Below the pieces are notes generated by a model. The model did no database searches and was not told the origin of the DNA. It worked only from the letters and a program-made list of their open reading frames with translations. A stretch of 64,000 nucleotides of DNA. It comes from Cycas panzhihuaensis. Taxonomy: Eukaryota > Cycadophyta. This document shows positions 1 through 11,659 of the stretch, piece after piece (the stretch's first letter is position 1; each line of letters opens with the position of its first letter). Location of the stretch: contig CM041465.1 of the NCBI GenBank assembly GCA_023213395.1, forward strand, positions 251,975,741 to 252,039,740. Direction: 5' to 3'. Position numbers and translations under genes: made by a program.

Positions 1-839
1 GATTATTACTCCGTACAAATGTCAGGCCATGTTAACGACAGCAGCTAGATTAAAGCATCATCACATGACTTAAACATGAATAAGAGAGTGGCAACATGAC
101 CTTTTAACCACACAAGCAAAGCCCACTTTGGCATTATTCATCAGATTTTAGAAAGTGGATTTAACAGATGGTATCCACAGGGAAAAGGCTAGCATTGCCA
201 CAACAAGATTTCCAGATCCAAGAAAATTCCAAAGTCTTGTGGGTGCTGATGTATGTTTTCTATTTCCATTTTCTACCTTCAATTTAAATAAAGAAGGATC
301 CCAATTCATCAAACCCTAAGGTCAGCACTTCAGCTGCCAACAATTCAGCCTCCAACAATAGACTAGCTTTTAAACATAATACAATTATCAAATGGCACTT
401 TCCTTGGGAATGTAAGCAGGGCAAGCCTCAATACTTCTTCCTGTAAGTGCAAACATCAGGTATGAATAAACAAGATACTACAATGAGATCCAATGGTCAT
501 TGGAGACCCAGTCATTGCGTGGAATTTCACCAATGGTTTTTTAACCTTCCCCAAAGCCCCCACCCCTTTTTAAAACATGATAAATTGAGGATGTAAATGT
601 TAGTGCTTAACAAATGCCAGTGCTGTGTGGTTGTAAGATTTCCACGGGAAAAGGGCTGATTGTGCGAGTATGAACAAGTCACAAAATTGCATTATTTTTT
701 TTGGAATGAACATTTTGAGTTTAATCTGCACCATTTGAACTCAAAGAGGAATGGACAACAAAGAAGAGCAAGAATAACAGTGAGGAAGAATAACAAAATA
801 GCTTGTATGGGGCAAAAAACAAGCATGGTAACATACAAC
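1..839. other. Non-coding flank downstream of the PHL-like exon
   Basis: No convincing coding sequence is seen on either strand; the short ORFs at 660-929 (+) and 692-1060 (-) have no recognisable motif. The stretch lies 3' of the large PHL-like exon. It is either 3' UTR and flank, or the start of the next intron if that exon is spliced at about 904. Known plant PHL/SPT20-like proteins are much longer at the C-terminus than what is encoded here, which favours an intron. Confidence 0.5.
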
Positions 840-3053
840 CTAAAATGGTGTTCCTTCATCTTTTGCCATATTAGGAGATACGAATGTTGGGGAGATGGTG
901 TACCTTTGAGCCACAGAAACCAATGTTGAAATAACCTCAAATTGCTTATTTTGAGCCTGAACTGCAACAGAAATGTCAGTCTTAGCTCCCGAACTGGGCA
1001 ACGGTGCTGTTCCAGTTGAGGGACTATTAACATTGGATGGTGCCACTGAATTTGTGACACTTCCAGGTGATGCTACACCACTTACGGTGGGTGTCTTCGG
1101 AAGAGAGTTAGACCTGCGTCTTGAAAACGATGAAGGCTGGAGCTGCTGATGCAGTATGGAGTCGATCTGACTTGAATTGACTGAAGTTGCTGAGGTTGAC
1201 ATAGCTGCCAGTCCTAGTGATTTCTCCTTCTGTGGCCCAAGTGCTGCAGGTGCTGCCATATTGTTATATGATGGTCCAAGAGATGTAGTAGGAACTGCTG
1301 GCGGTGTCAAAGGCTGTGACAGTTCCCCTGATTTTGACGATGCTGGAGATTGCACTAAACCCTTGACCTCAGGCTTCTGCAATACCCTGGGGCTCTGTCC
1401 CAATTTTTTCTTTTGTAAGAACTCGTCCTTTTTGCGCTCCTTGTCACCTAGCTGACCAAGACTCTGCCATTGCTGAGTTGAAGAGAAAGAAGATTTCACA
1501 AACTGTTGCTGTGGACAGCACTGAGATAATCGATGTTGCTGATCTGTCTGGCTGTCTCCTACCTCCATTACATGTTGATCGTCCTTATTCCTATCCACTT
1601 CTTGCTTTTCCTGCTCAATAGCATTCTGTCCCTTCTCAAAATCTGGTTGTTCTTCTTTCACCTTAAACTCTCCCATGCTCCTCTGATCTAAATGAGGTGA
1701 AAGCTTCAACTCATTCTGACAAACTTCTCCAAGGGCCATCTGTTGATCATCATCTGTTGTTAATTGCTGAGGATGTCTTTGAACAGTAGCATCAGAAAAG
1801 TGCAAAGCTTCATTGTTTTGATGTTGCTGCACTGACTTGTCCTTTCCCTGTTGGTCCCTAGTTAGTTTTGTATCTATTCTGGACCATATGTTCTGCTGTT
1901 GAAATTTTTCCAAACAAGTTTGCTCTTGCTTTGGCTTCTTTATGTCTTGCTTTATTGTTGTAGACACATCTCTAACGTCCCTCTTCCCAAGCATAGATAC
2001 ACCTCCACTTCTAGAATCCATGTAATTGTTTGACCCATCCTGGTTAGAAGTTGATGCAAAGCTCATGGAAGTGATTGATGAAGGAGACATTGGCAATTGG
2101 TTTGCTCGAGAATGCAAAAGTCTAGAACGATTAAGTCCAGTTTGCAGAGGTAATGACTGTGATGATCCAGTCACTCCATGCCTGGCTAAATCTTGCCCCA
2201 GTTCTACATTGCCTTGAATTTTAGACCTCATAGTCGGCATGCCACTTGAGTTAACAGGTAAAACAGGAGTAAGGCTTTCTTGAACACATGGAGCACTAAC
2301 ATCTGCTAACATAGTATTGGTTGCAGCAATGCCTGACTGAGTTTTTGTCTTCTCAGCAAACCCTTCAATAGAAACTTTCTTCCCGTGAGAGAGATTGTTA
2401 GACATGACTTTAACCGATGCCAAACTTCCTGTCTGCATTCTCTGACACCTTGTCATAGGCACTCCCAAGTTGAGCTTCAAATCAAAGTGAACAACAAGAA
2501 TCAAAATATGGAACAAGGTATGTTTAGGAGAAACCAAAGCATATGAAAAACACACTGAGATGAATTTGGGAATTATTTTATCCATGAATACATAGAAATC
2601 CAACCATTGTGCCATGCTTTCCAGGTAATAAATGACTAGATTAAATACAAAATTTAAATTTAAAAAAAAAAAAAAGGAAAATAAAAACAGTGAGTACCTT
2701 GTTAGAGTTGGGATTCTCACAGAGCCTGTGCAGCAATGGAGTTGGGTCCAAACAAAGCTTTGGTCGCACCGCCTTCAGTATTCGTGATTCAATCTCCTAC
2801 CAGAACAAAACGAAGGTTACACTAATACCAGATGCTTGACAGCAACACCTTTCACCTTTGACCCACATAATTAACTAGCTTGATTACTAACCATAAGATC
2901 ACTGTAGGCCCAAGACTCCTCTGCCATGAATGAAATGTCCTTTACAATATTCTCCATAGTTGGACGCAGCAGCACCTTCTGCACCACAGGAAAGCCTTCT
3001 CCAGAAGAAACTGAATCACCTGAAATTGGTGAATCCTTCCGATAATCTCGCAC
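840..3053 (-). CDS. PHL: PHL/SPT20-like nuclear protein, partial (three exons)
   Basis: This is the only host gene in the window that looks intact. Reading leftward, exon a is 3053-2892 (54 codons, begins VRDYRK, contains ENIVKDISFMAEESWAYSDLM). Exon b is 2796-2698 (33 codons, EIESRILKAVRPKLCLDP, ends ENPNSNK). Exon c runs from 2474 (LNLGVPMTRCQRMQ) to a stop at 840-842. Introns are GT-AG and all junctions are phase 0. The VRDYRK and SWAYSDLMEIESRILKA blocks match the end of the SPT20-like domain of plant PHYTOCHROME-DEPENDENT LATE-FLOWERING proteins, nuclear factors linked to phytochrome B and flowering time. The long C-terminal part is rich in Gln, Ser and Thr with a basic patch RRRSNSLPKTP, as expected of a co-activator-like protein. 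The N-terminal exons are not in the window. Exon c may really end at a good donor at 904 (AAAG|GTAC) or at 936, so the last 10-30 residues are uncertain. Family assignment is by remembered similarity. Confidence 0.75.
2475..2697 (-). other. Intron of PHL-like gene (between exons b and c)
   Basis: GT donor at 2697-2696 (AAG|GTACTCAC on the minus strand) and AG acceptor at 2476-2475. The T-rich tract near 2660-2675 reads as poly-T on the gene strand. Removing it joins ...NPNSNK to LNLGVPM in frame. Confidence 0.75.
2797..2891 (-). other. Intron of PHL-like gene (between exons a and b)
   Basis: Short 95-bp intron with donor ATG|GTTAGT at 2892/2891 and acceptor GTAG ending at 2797. Removal joins SDLM to EIESRIL, the conserved order in PHL proteins. 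Confidence 0.75.
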
Positions 3054-3193
3054 CTGCATCAACAAAGCACTTCATTTTTCACTAGTTAAACGAAAGAGAA
3101 ATATAAGAACTTGCAATTAAACTAAAACTTGCACATTTAGCATTTAAAATTATTAACTCAGACAATATAAACAAACAACAGTAATATAAAATT

Positions 3194-3249
<56 letters not shown>
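3194..3249. repeat. (TA)n(GA)n compound microsatellite
   Basis: About 13 TA units run directly into about 15 GA units inside the PHL-like intron. Likely length-variable; no function is visible. Confidence 0.95.
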
Positions 3250-3252
<3 letters not shown>

Positions 3253-3917
3253 AAAATAATCAATAGGAATATAAAAAAGATTGCATTAAATAAACACAAT
3301 CAAGCACTATGGTATTTCAAGGCACCACAGCACTTCACTGAACATAATAAAGCTCCTTATCAAAATAATAGACAGGTTTGATAAATACTAAATAGTCATT
3401 TGCATCCACTGCATGTGGCCAAAACTAAATACATAACTCAGAAAATATCTGTACATGTATCGTATCAGTGAATCATCCTTCTTTTATTCACTTATATTCA
3501 GGATCACAGGCTGCATTTCAGTATTTCCAAAGCTATAGAAAAACAGGCTACATAAGATGGCAATCTACAGAGATTTTTGGTTTCTACAAGGTTTTCCTAT
3601 TGTTTTGTCTGCATCAATGTAGAAATAATAGTCTGGCTAATTCGAATATTGAAGCTAGAGTAATATTCTTCTGCAAGCACAGCTAACGTCTTGGAAATCA
3701 TATGCTCGACCACCAAATTCAGCCCTTTTGCATTGAGCATCGGTTCTTTACGTCCCATACAAACTTGTGAAATATGCAAGATCCAGATCCATATAGAAGG
3801 GAGAGATTTTCAGAAGATCAAGCACACTAATGTTTCAGCCAAGTATAACCATTTGATGCATGTAGTACATAGGCAGGTAAATGGTACAATAAAAATTTGT
3901 TTGTATATGCATGAGCT

Positions 3918-4275
3918 GACTCATAAGAAGGTGGTCGACACAGAGTCTCAGCTAGAAGATGACAAAACTTCCTCATGCTTCTTACGGCTGGCAACTTACT
4001 TTTTGATGTATATGTTTGCATATTCTGTTTCATATATTTCTGCATCTAAAATATTTCCATATTTTCCTTAATTTTTCCAGTCACAATGGCAGTCTTATGA
4101 CTCATAAGGAGGTGCTTGACCCAGAGGCCCAGCTAGAAGACAACAAAACTTCCTCATGCTTCTGACTACTATAAACTTAATTTTTTATGCATGTGTTTGC
4201 ATATTCTGTTTCATATTTTTCTGTATCTAAAGTATTTCCATATTTTCCTTAATTTTTCAAGTTACAATGATAATC
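3918..4275. repeat. 181-bp tandem duplication in intron
   Basis: Two copies start with GACTCATAAG at 3918 and at 4099. They share long blocks including AACTTCCTCATGCTTCT and CATATTCTGTTTCATAT. The copies differ by many substitutions and a small indel, so the duplication is old. Confidence 0.85.
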
Positions 4276-4369
4276 TTATTTCATGTACCTATTAATTATG
4301 GTCTGTACCGATATGCTAAATACAGTAACTTAAAGCCAATATTTTACCATCATGCATCAAATGAATCCA

Positions 4370-4831
4370 TGGGAAAATTCCAGCAGGGATTCACAACCAA
4401 TAAACTGAAACACACACACATACTATGCTATTTTGCAGAGCCAATCCAAATATACCATGTAATATTATGACAACTGTAAAGTAAAATAACAAATCTCAAA
4501 CATTCACTAAAAATACTGATCACAGAAACAATAGTAGCAACTCAATTTTATTCATAAGAGGGTCAAAATCTTACAATTATGGAATAGCGCAGAATGTCCC
4601 CTCTTTGAGGCAAGGTGTGAAACCCAAAGCAGATTCCAATGAGGGCCAAAAAACAGCAAACTAATTATCTTCCAATTGATGACTTCCAAATCGGGGCAAG
4701 ATGCCCTGTATATAGGTGAAAAGAGGGTTAAAGATAGAAGTTGGATTTTTATAAAGGAGAAAGGCCAGAATTTAGAGAAAAGAAGTCGGCCAGACTTAAA
4801 AGGAAGTCCACTAGAATGAAGAAATGCTACA
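4370..4831 (-). repeat. Gypsy-1 3' LTR
   Basis: Aligned along its length with 17251-17690 (shared CATACCATGTAATATTATGAC and the end GAAATGCTAC). The two LTRs differ by many substitutions and small indels, so this is an old insertion. A C-rich polypurine-tract complement follows at 4832-4865. Confidence 0.9.
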
Positions 4832-4865
4832 AGTCCCTCCACACCCCCCCTCCCCAACCCCACCT
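4832..4865 (-). other. Polypurine tract of gypsy-1
   Basis: Pyrimidine-rich on the plus strand (AGTCCCTCCACACCCCCCCT and onward), hence G/A-rich on the element's coding strand directly before its 3' LTR. It is the expected plus-strand DNA primer site. Confidence 0.8.
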
Positions 4866-4879
4866 GGTGCCTGCCCCGG

Positions 4880-7674
4880 CTAAGAACATGCTTTGCCGTC
4901 AAAGCACAGGGATGTCAAAATGTTGTTCGTGCCATGCTTCAGATTCCTACGGGACATCTTCCTTATCCAAGTTCTTCCATTTGATCAAATACTTTTGAAT
5001 ATCCTTGGATCAAAGTTGCCTGGTCCGAATATAGAGGATGCCTTGAGGTTTTATAGTCAACTTCCTTCTTTGTTCAATACTAGAAATTCTATATGTACTA
5101 TTATGGTTTGTCCCGATTTCAGTTTGAGATAGGAAATGTGGAACACAATGTGAACTTTGCTAATGGGTGGTAGACCTAGCCAGTAGGCTAGTTCTCCCAC
5201 CTTTTCCAAGATCTATTAAGGCCTGTAAAATCGTGATTGCAATTCATACCTCCCTATCTACTTTAGGGTAGATTGTTTGTATGGTTGAAGTCTTAAAAAT
5301 ACCCAATCCCCTTTCTCAAATGATCTCTTTAATCTATACAAGTCAGCTTGTTGCTTCATCTAGTTCCTTGCTAAGTTGAGATTGCCCTTCAGAATTTGTA
5401 ATGTCTAGGCCAGCTATTGTTGTTGGTCTTGTGCTGCAAATACATAGGAGTTATCTGCCCGTGTGATGACGAATGGAGGTTCATATCCATATAGTGTTTT
5501 AAAGGGAGTCATTTTTGTCAATATATTATAGGTGTTGTGGTACAACCATTCAATTAAATGTACCCATTTATGCTAGCGTTGTCACTTATTAGATAGGAAA
5601 TTTCACAAATAACCTTCCAAACATTTATTCACTGTTTTTGTCTATCCATTTGTTTGTGGATGATAAGTTAAGCTCATCGTGAGCTTAGTACCCACTTGTC
5701 AGAACATCTTCTGCCAAAAGTTGCTTGTGAATTTCTGGGCGTAATCACTTACTATGACCTAGGGAAAGCCATGTAGCCTGTAAGTTTCCTTAAAGTGTGC
5801 ATACTTGGTTAGTCAATCCATCACAACAAATATGGAATCTTTGCCCTCTAATCTAGGTAGACCTATGATAAAATCTATTGATGTTTCTTCTCATTTTTGT
5901 TCTAGCAAATGTAATGGTTGAAGTAATCCTAGAATTCGGATGTTTTCGCTTATGTTTCTTTGACAAGTGTCATATTCTTGTACAAACTTGTAGACCTTTG
6001 CCTTCAATCCCTTCTAGAAAAATATATTACAGAGCTAACAATACTTATTGATTCCTACACGTCTTGACAAGGGTGCCGCATGACCTTCTTGGAGGAACTT
6101 TTCCTTCAGTGCTAATGTACAAGGGGCAAAGATCTTCCCTTGATGTAATATCAAATCATTCCATAATTCATACTTTGTTTGTGTCTTTTCTTGGATCTTA
6201 TGGAGTATCTGTTTTGATGTGAGATCTTTCTTCTATTCTTGTGCCAACTCGTGCGTCTAGTTGGGTTTGACCACTAAGATAAACTAGCATGTGGATACTG
6301 GATAGTGCATTTGCAATCACATTCTCCTTTCTTTTCTTATAGATGATATCAAAATCAATGGATTGCAACTTGGTCACCCATTTTTGTTGCTCATCTGATA
6401 AGGAGCTTTGATTTAAGAAATACATGAGGCTATCATGATCTATCTTGACCAAGAATTTGTTGCCTAGTAAGTATTGTTGCCATTAGTGGATACCGTGTAT
6501 AATTGCAAGCATTTCTTTGTCGTAAATATGTTTTGCACTTTCTCTTGCATTTAATTTCCAACTTTCACATGCTATGGGTTGATAGTTTTGAAGAATTGCT
6601 CCTAATCCAACTTCGGATACATCACATTCCAAAATGAATGGTTCGTTGAAGTCTAGCATGGCTCGGATGGGAGATGTGACCATGGTGTTCTTTAATCCTT
6701 GGAATGCCTTCTCTATTGGTTTGTGCCAATTGAATGCTTCCTTCTTTGTCAGGTTGGTCAATGCAATTGCTATGTTTGCATATCCTCTAATGAAATGTCA
6801 CAAGAATCAAGCTACTCCTAGAAAACTTATGACAACGGTGACATTATTTCGCATGGGCTAGTTTATGATAGCTTGGACCTTATAGGATCCATCTTGACTC
6901 TATCCTAGGCAATGATATGCCCTAAATATTCCAGCTCTGTTTATCCAAAAGAACATTTGGATTTGTTTGTGAAGAATTGATTCTTTTCCAAGACCTACAA
7001 TATTTCTCCCAGATATTCTAAGTGCTCGTCCCAAATTCAATTGTAGATCAAAATGCCATCAAAGAATACTAAGATGATTTTCCTGATGAATGGTTTAAGG
7101 ACCGTGTTCATGGTACATTGAAATGTTGTCAATGCATTAGTCAGTCTAAATGGCATTACCCCAAACTCAAACAAGCCCTCATGTGTTCAAAAGGTTGTTT
7201 TGCATGCATCCTTGTTTTTCAATGTGGAATTGATAATAACTAAAGTAGAGATCAATCTTGGAGAAAAACGTGGCACCATATAATTCACATCTAACAAATC
7301 ATCAAACCATGGTATTGGATATCTATATTTGATTGTTAATTTGTTAATAGCATGGTAGTCAACACACATTCGATACAAACCATCCTTTTTCTTAATGAGA
7401 ATAATTGGAGACACAAAAGGACTATAGCTATGCATGTTGGCTTCTTGTTGTGGCAAATCCTTGATGATTTGTTCTATTTCCTTCTTGAAGTGGTATGGAT
7501 GTCTCTATGATTGGATATTTATGAGTGTAGCTCTTGATACCAAGTCTATTTCGTGCTCATTATCACAAGGTGGGGGGTAGCCCTATTGGAATGTCCTGAA
7601 AGAACCTAGTGTGCTAGTCTATGATAGCTTGTACTTTGGATGGGACATCTTGTACCGAGATCTTATAATAGGAC
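4880..7674 (-). pseudogene. Gypsy-1 pol remnant: RT, RNase H, integrase, chromodomain tail
   Basis: Reading leftward: RT N-terminal part 7456-7187 ([32 protein letters not shown]); the RT catalytic box near 7043-7070 reads FFDG where FFDD is expected, so one catalytic Asp is lost. RNase H lies at 6761-6198 (FILECDVSEVGLGAILQN; KIDHDSLMYFLNQSSLSDEQ). Integrase pieces lie at about 6130-5450. A chromodomain-like tail near 5130-4890 has the order of related elements (IFKEY..KW.....V.W.....). Many stops and frameshifts; not functional. It was part of one polyprotein with the gag/protease half right of copia-A. Confidence 0.85.
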
Positions 7675-7679
7675 ATGAG
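7675..7679. repeat. Target-site duplication of copia-A (left copy)
   Basis: ATGAG directly before the TGTTAG start of the copia-A 5' LTR; identical copy at 15313-15317. Confidence 0.9.
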
Positions 7680-8216
7680 TGTTAGAACCTTCATTTCCTA
7701 AGCATTAAGTCTTGACCATGGGTATTAGTATTTTTGTCACTTTAGGCCTTTATCCTAAAGTGTTCATTTGTTTGATTATAAAATAGTCTTTTGTCTTGTA
7801 GTGACTTTTCTCACATGTGCTTGTGAGAAGTCAACTTTTGTGGGCTCTATCCTTACCCTTGGAGATAGAAGAGTCCTAATCAGATTTGTCTTTTAGTCTC
7901 GATCAGTGACATGTGGAAAGATCCCGATCATCTAAACTCCTTTACAAGGAGCCCTATTTTCATGTTTTGGCATGTAGTATTTTGAGTAAGAGTTATGCTG
8001 CTGTAAGTGTCTCTTGTAGGTGAAGTGTTGAGATGAATTCTCCTTCATACTTATGTTTATGATAGGTTGAGTTGAAGTGCAATACTCCTCCCTATTATCT
8101 TTTGTGTTGTACTACATCTTTTCATCAATCTAACGTGTATAGTCCTTCATATTTTGATGTCCTATCTAGTTCCTCAATAGATTCTGGCACCTATATCTTC
8201 TCCATTTCGTCTTTCA
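7680..8216 (+). repeat. Copia-A 5' LTR (537 bp)
   Basis: Starts TGTTAGAACC, ends TCTTTCA. It carries about 39 bp near 8120-8160 that the 3' LTR lacks. A short stretch of open frame at its start matches the stop region of pol in the 3' copy. Confidence 0.93.
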
Positions 8217-8219
8217 ATT

Positions 8220-8231
8220 TGGTATCAAAGC
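8220..8231 (+). other. Primer-binding site of copia-A
   Basis: TGGTATCAAAGC, three bases after the LTR end; matches the 3' end complement of plant initiator-Met tRNA (usual form TGGTATCAGAGC) with one G-to-A change. Confidence 0.85.
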
Positions 8232-8588
8232 TTCGATTTCTTGAGGAGCGGATTGTTGGCTTCGATTTTCTCCAAGACTGGTGACGACCTTCGCCGTACG
8301 AAGGCAGTCTAGTTGGAGCAAGAAGTAATTTCTTGAGGTTTAATGCTTAAGGACTTTGTTTACACTCGTGGCTTGCAATTTTTTTAAGAATCTTTGATGC
8401 AAAGTGTTGAATATTTGTATTTTTGGAGGACTAATTTTGTGGCCAGAAAAAGGGACGGTGATACTAAAGTTTGCAGGAAATTTGGAGCTAATTTTCTTGT
8501 GTTCTTACACAAGATCAAAGTTGTGTTGTAGGGTTAAATTAAAGTTTTTACAAGGACTCTTTATATAAAATTGCTCTCATTAAAGAAA

Positions 8589-8589
<1 letters not shown>

Positions 8590-8638
<49 letters not shown>
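8590..8638. repeat. (TA)n followed by T-run
   Basis: About 16 TA units merging into about 17 T. It explains the small low-complexity ORFs on both strands here. Confidence 0.95.
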
Positions 8639-9389
8639 AATCCTTGTTTTGCATTTTTCTTGGTGGTATAAAAAGAAGGAAAAATTCCTCTTTTCTGTAA
8701 TGGCTCTCCATTTTGTTCATATAACAAAAACAAAAAAAGAGAGTAGAAGATTATAAAGGAGATTGTGGTGCTTTTCTTTTGAGTCTCATTGACTGCTATC
8801 ATATCTCTAGAGGTCATATCTCTCTCCAATGCTCTTGAATTTCATGTTATCATCAAAGGATGTAATTGCAGCATTTGATAATCTTTCACTATGAGATAGT
8901 AGCCTATGTATACCACCTGAGCTACTTGCATAAAATACCCTGCCAACATTGTTTTCCATGTATCAATATGATAGTCACATCTGTTAGAAAGGCTACTTGT
9001 CTCTTTAAACTCTGTGAGTAGCTCCCTCTTGAGGCTCTGTTTGCAACGCCTCTCCAGTGCTACATCCTGCACCTGCGCCTTTACACATGGACCCCATTTT
9101 GCATCTTCAGTGGTGCGCCTTGCACCTGCACGACCTCTCGTTTGTGCTACTTAGCATGTGATCTGGCAGCTATGCTCTTGTGGCGGCTCGTCCCTCGTAC
9201 ATCGTGTGTAGGCCCTAGTGCATCTTGTGAGGCGTTCCCGTAGCTGTGTGCTCTGTGCGGCTCCTTCGTCCTCGCGTGACCTCCTCCATCCTCGCGTGAT
9301 TTCTCTTCAAGTGGCTCCAGCCTGCGTCTCCTCTTGGCATTCTGTCTCCACGGCTCCGTGCGGCTCTGTCCACAGTGAAGCAACATAGC

Positions 9390-9479
9390 GTGCTCTCGTC
9401 TCTCTGTCACGACGGCGCCTGACTCCATCTCCACGTGCTCACGTCTCTCCGTCACGGCGGCACCCGACTCCATCTCCAC
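9390..9479. repeat. 45-bp tandem repeat in GC-rich block
   Basis: Two copies, 9390-9434 and 9435-9479, each GTGCTC-CGTCTCT-GTCAC...GACTCCATCTCCAC. The differences are few. It lies inside a block clearly richer in G and C than its surroundings. A 117-codon minus-strand ORF (9500-9147) contains the repeat but has no recognised domain. Confidence 0.85.
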
Positions 9480-10635
9480 ATGTTCCTCCTCCGGCGGCAC
9501 TCGCAGACTGACCCTGGTAAATCAACCCACGGCAAGCGCCCATGGTAAACACACAACCGCCGCCCATATGAATAATTTCAAATTCCGAAGAAATTTCTAT
9601 CGTTTATATAGTTTATAAACTTTTATTATGAAATTCATAATATACTTAGTATATTCTTATTTTAATTTTTTTATTTGAACTTTAGTTTTATTAAAGCTCT
9701 TTATAATTGAGTCTTTCAATACTTAGTTTATCATTTTAAAAGCTTTGTTTTTGACATTTTGTTTAGTGTGGTAATCACACTAAAACATTAAAAAAAATGC
9801 AATTTTTATTTCGAACTTAAAATCACTACTTTAAGTGATTTTATTATCTTTCTTTCAAAAATTGCTCATTTTTTTAATGACATTAAGTTTCGTAACGACT
9901 TAAGTCATTAATTTTGAGTTAAAAGGTGATCAATTTCAAAGACTCCCAAAGTGTGTTAATCACACTTTTTTGTACAAGCCTCCTAGTGTAATTTGATGAT
10001 TAAAACACCATCATTTTTTGCTTATTTTAAGCCTTAATTTGTACTATTTAAAGACTATTTTTCTCACTGGGTTCCCTGTGAGGTGACCCAATTATAAGTG
10101 AGAATCAACATCAATTACAAAAAGGGGCAAACATCAATAAAAAGCTGCAAATTTTTTGGTGCGTAGGGATCATTTTTTCGATCCCAGGTGTTCATGGTGG
10201 ACTTGCTTCATTATTGGCTTGTTGAAGGCATTAAATTGTGGTGTTTTTTTGCTGTTGTTTATCTCTTTATGAGATTGCTATTTGAACTCAGTTGCATCAT
10301 TTGATACTCAACGCAACTACATTATATTTTGAAGTCTTTTTGACAAAGTTTTCAACAGCAAACAAGCCTAGAAGTACACGTTTTTCAGCACCAAATCAAC
10401 CCACTTCTAATCATTAAAACACTTAAGTGGGGAGACTCAAAAAGAATTTATACTCTGCCTCAAAGTGTCGATAACTTGACCAACAATGATCTTGCTATCA
10501 GGTTGGACGAACTTGCGAGCCAAGCCCTCCATTCCGTCCACAATTTTTTGAGTCTCGTACTGATTTCTTATTGGATATTGAGTGGAACTTAAGCGGCGTC
10601 AACTCAAAGGTTTCCAAGTTTCATCCGCAATCGAA

Positions 10636-11370
10636 ATGGTGACTCAGATGCTAAATACAAACACCATTAAATTAACAGGTGCTGAAAACTATCTCACTTG
10701 GAAGAAGCAAGCAAAAAACTTGTTGATTATGAATGAGTTATGGGGTTATGTATCGAACGGAATCGCCAAACCTGAGCCCACTCCTAATCCCGCTAATCCT
10801 CAAAATTTGATTTCAGCAGGTCCTGTTGCGTTAGCTTCTTTCAAAGCTAAAGATGAGGTTGCACTTGCCTTTATTCATCTGTTAGTCAGTGATAATGTTG
10901 ATCTGAATATTGAATCTGCTTCAACTTCAAAAATTGCTTGGGACATAATTGTTTCATTGTATGAACGAAAAGATGATACACGAATTGTTATGTATAAAGC
11001 AAAATTATTCAGTCTGAAGTATGTTGCTCCAATGGCAGCCTATTTATCTTCAATTAAGGCTATCAGTAATCAACTAATAGCACTTGGCAAACTAGTCACA
11101 AATGAAGACTTGGTTACTGTAACAATTCATGCTTTGCCTAAATAATACAAAGGTTTTATTTCTGACATTTCTCGAAATGGAACTTTGTCAATTCTAACTT
11201 TCAATGAGTTAGAACGTTTATTGCTGCAAGAAGAAGAAATTTATTCGCAACAAGATGAAGCAAGCACATCTGGTGCTTTCTCCGCGAAGTTTAAACCCAA
11301 GCAGCAATTTCAGCCCAAGCAGAATTTTTTGAAAAAATTTGGCAGTCTTAACATAAAATCAAAGGCGTAA
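10636..11370 (+). pseudogene. Copia-A gag (UBN2-type), broken
   Basis: The likely start is the Met at 10636 (MVTQMLNTNTIKLTGAENYL). It has the copia gag pattern: LTGAENYLTWKKQAKNLL, then IAWDIIVSLYERKDDTRIV, then ISNQLIALGKLVTNEDLV. An in-frame TAA interrupts it at 11143-11145. The following part to 11370 (TFNELERLLLQEEE) is in the same frame, then a frameshift puts the zinc knuckle into the next frame. Gag would form the cytoplasmic virus-like particle. Not functional as it stands. Confidence 0.9.
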
Positions 11371-11425
11371 ATGTCATTATTGTGGCAAAGTTGGCCACAT
11401 TCAGCCTGACTGCATAAAATGTCTA
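11366..11425 (+). pseudogene. CCHC zinc knuckle of copia-A
   Basis: RKCHYCGKVGHIQPDC in the frame of pol, an intact CX2CX4HX4C nucleocapsid motif that would bind template RNA. It is followed by a Gln-rich stretch. Confidence 0.9.
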
Positions 11426-11659
11426 CATGACTTGCAACAACCACAACAGCAACAAATTCAACGTCAACAGAATCATCATCAACAAAGAAGAATCGGATCG
11501 CAGTGATGGCGAACGCGTCAACAACATCAGTAGCAAGGACCAACTCGAGGTGCATTCCGAGGTGGTCGCCAAAGAAGGACAAATCATGGTGGTTTTCCAG
11601 GCCACACAGCACAACACGATCCAAGTGACATGACTTTTTTTGCATATAGTGGCAGTCAT

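Larger units (their letters stand above)
3054..4369 (-). other. Intron upstream of exon a, left of gypsy-1
   Basis: The AG acceptor lies directly right of 3053 (GATGCAG|GTGCGA on the gene strand). No upstream PHL exon is found here: the expected residues before VRDYRK, known from the family, are absent. Contains a microsatellite, a 181-bp tandem duplication and otherwise AT-rich unique sequence. Small ORFs (3468-3686, 3691-4071 and others) carry no motif. Confidence 0.6.
8217..10635 (+). other. Long untranslated leader of copia-A
   Basis: About 2.4 kb between PBS and gag without sense ORFs of retroelement type. It holds a (TA)n/poly-T tract (8590-8638), a GC-rich block (about 9050-9560) with a 45-bp tandem repeat, and AT-rich sequence. 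Leaders of plant copia elements are often shorter, so this may include captured or nested DNA. Confidence 0.7.

Noticed and set aside
692-1060. 122-codon minus ORF overlapping the PHL-like exon
   Set aside because: It is in another frame of the same strand over real coding sequence and has no motif.
1177-1455. Plus-strand ORF inside the PHL-like exon
   Set aside because: Antisense shadow of the Ser/Gln-rich coding region.
8548-8829. ORFs over the (TA)n/poly-T tract on both strands
   Set aside because: Low-complexity translation of a microsatellite.
9147-9500. 117-codon minus ORF rich in Glu/Arg in the copia-A leader
   Set aside because: It is made largely by the GC-rich tandem repeat; no domain, and opposite to the element. 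Reported only as a GC-rich block.
11310-11645. Minus ORFs opposite copia-A gag/protease
   Set aside because: Shadows of the sense Gln/Asn-rich region.
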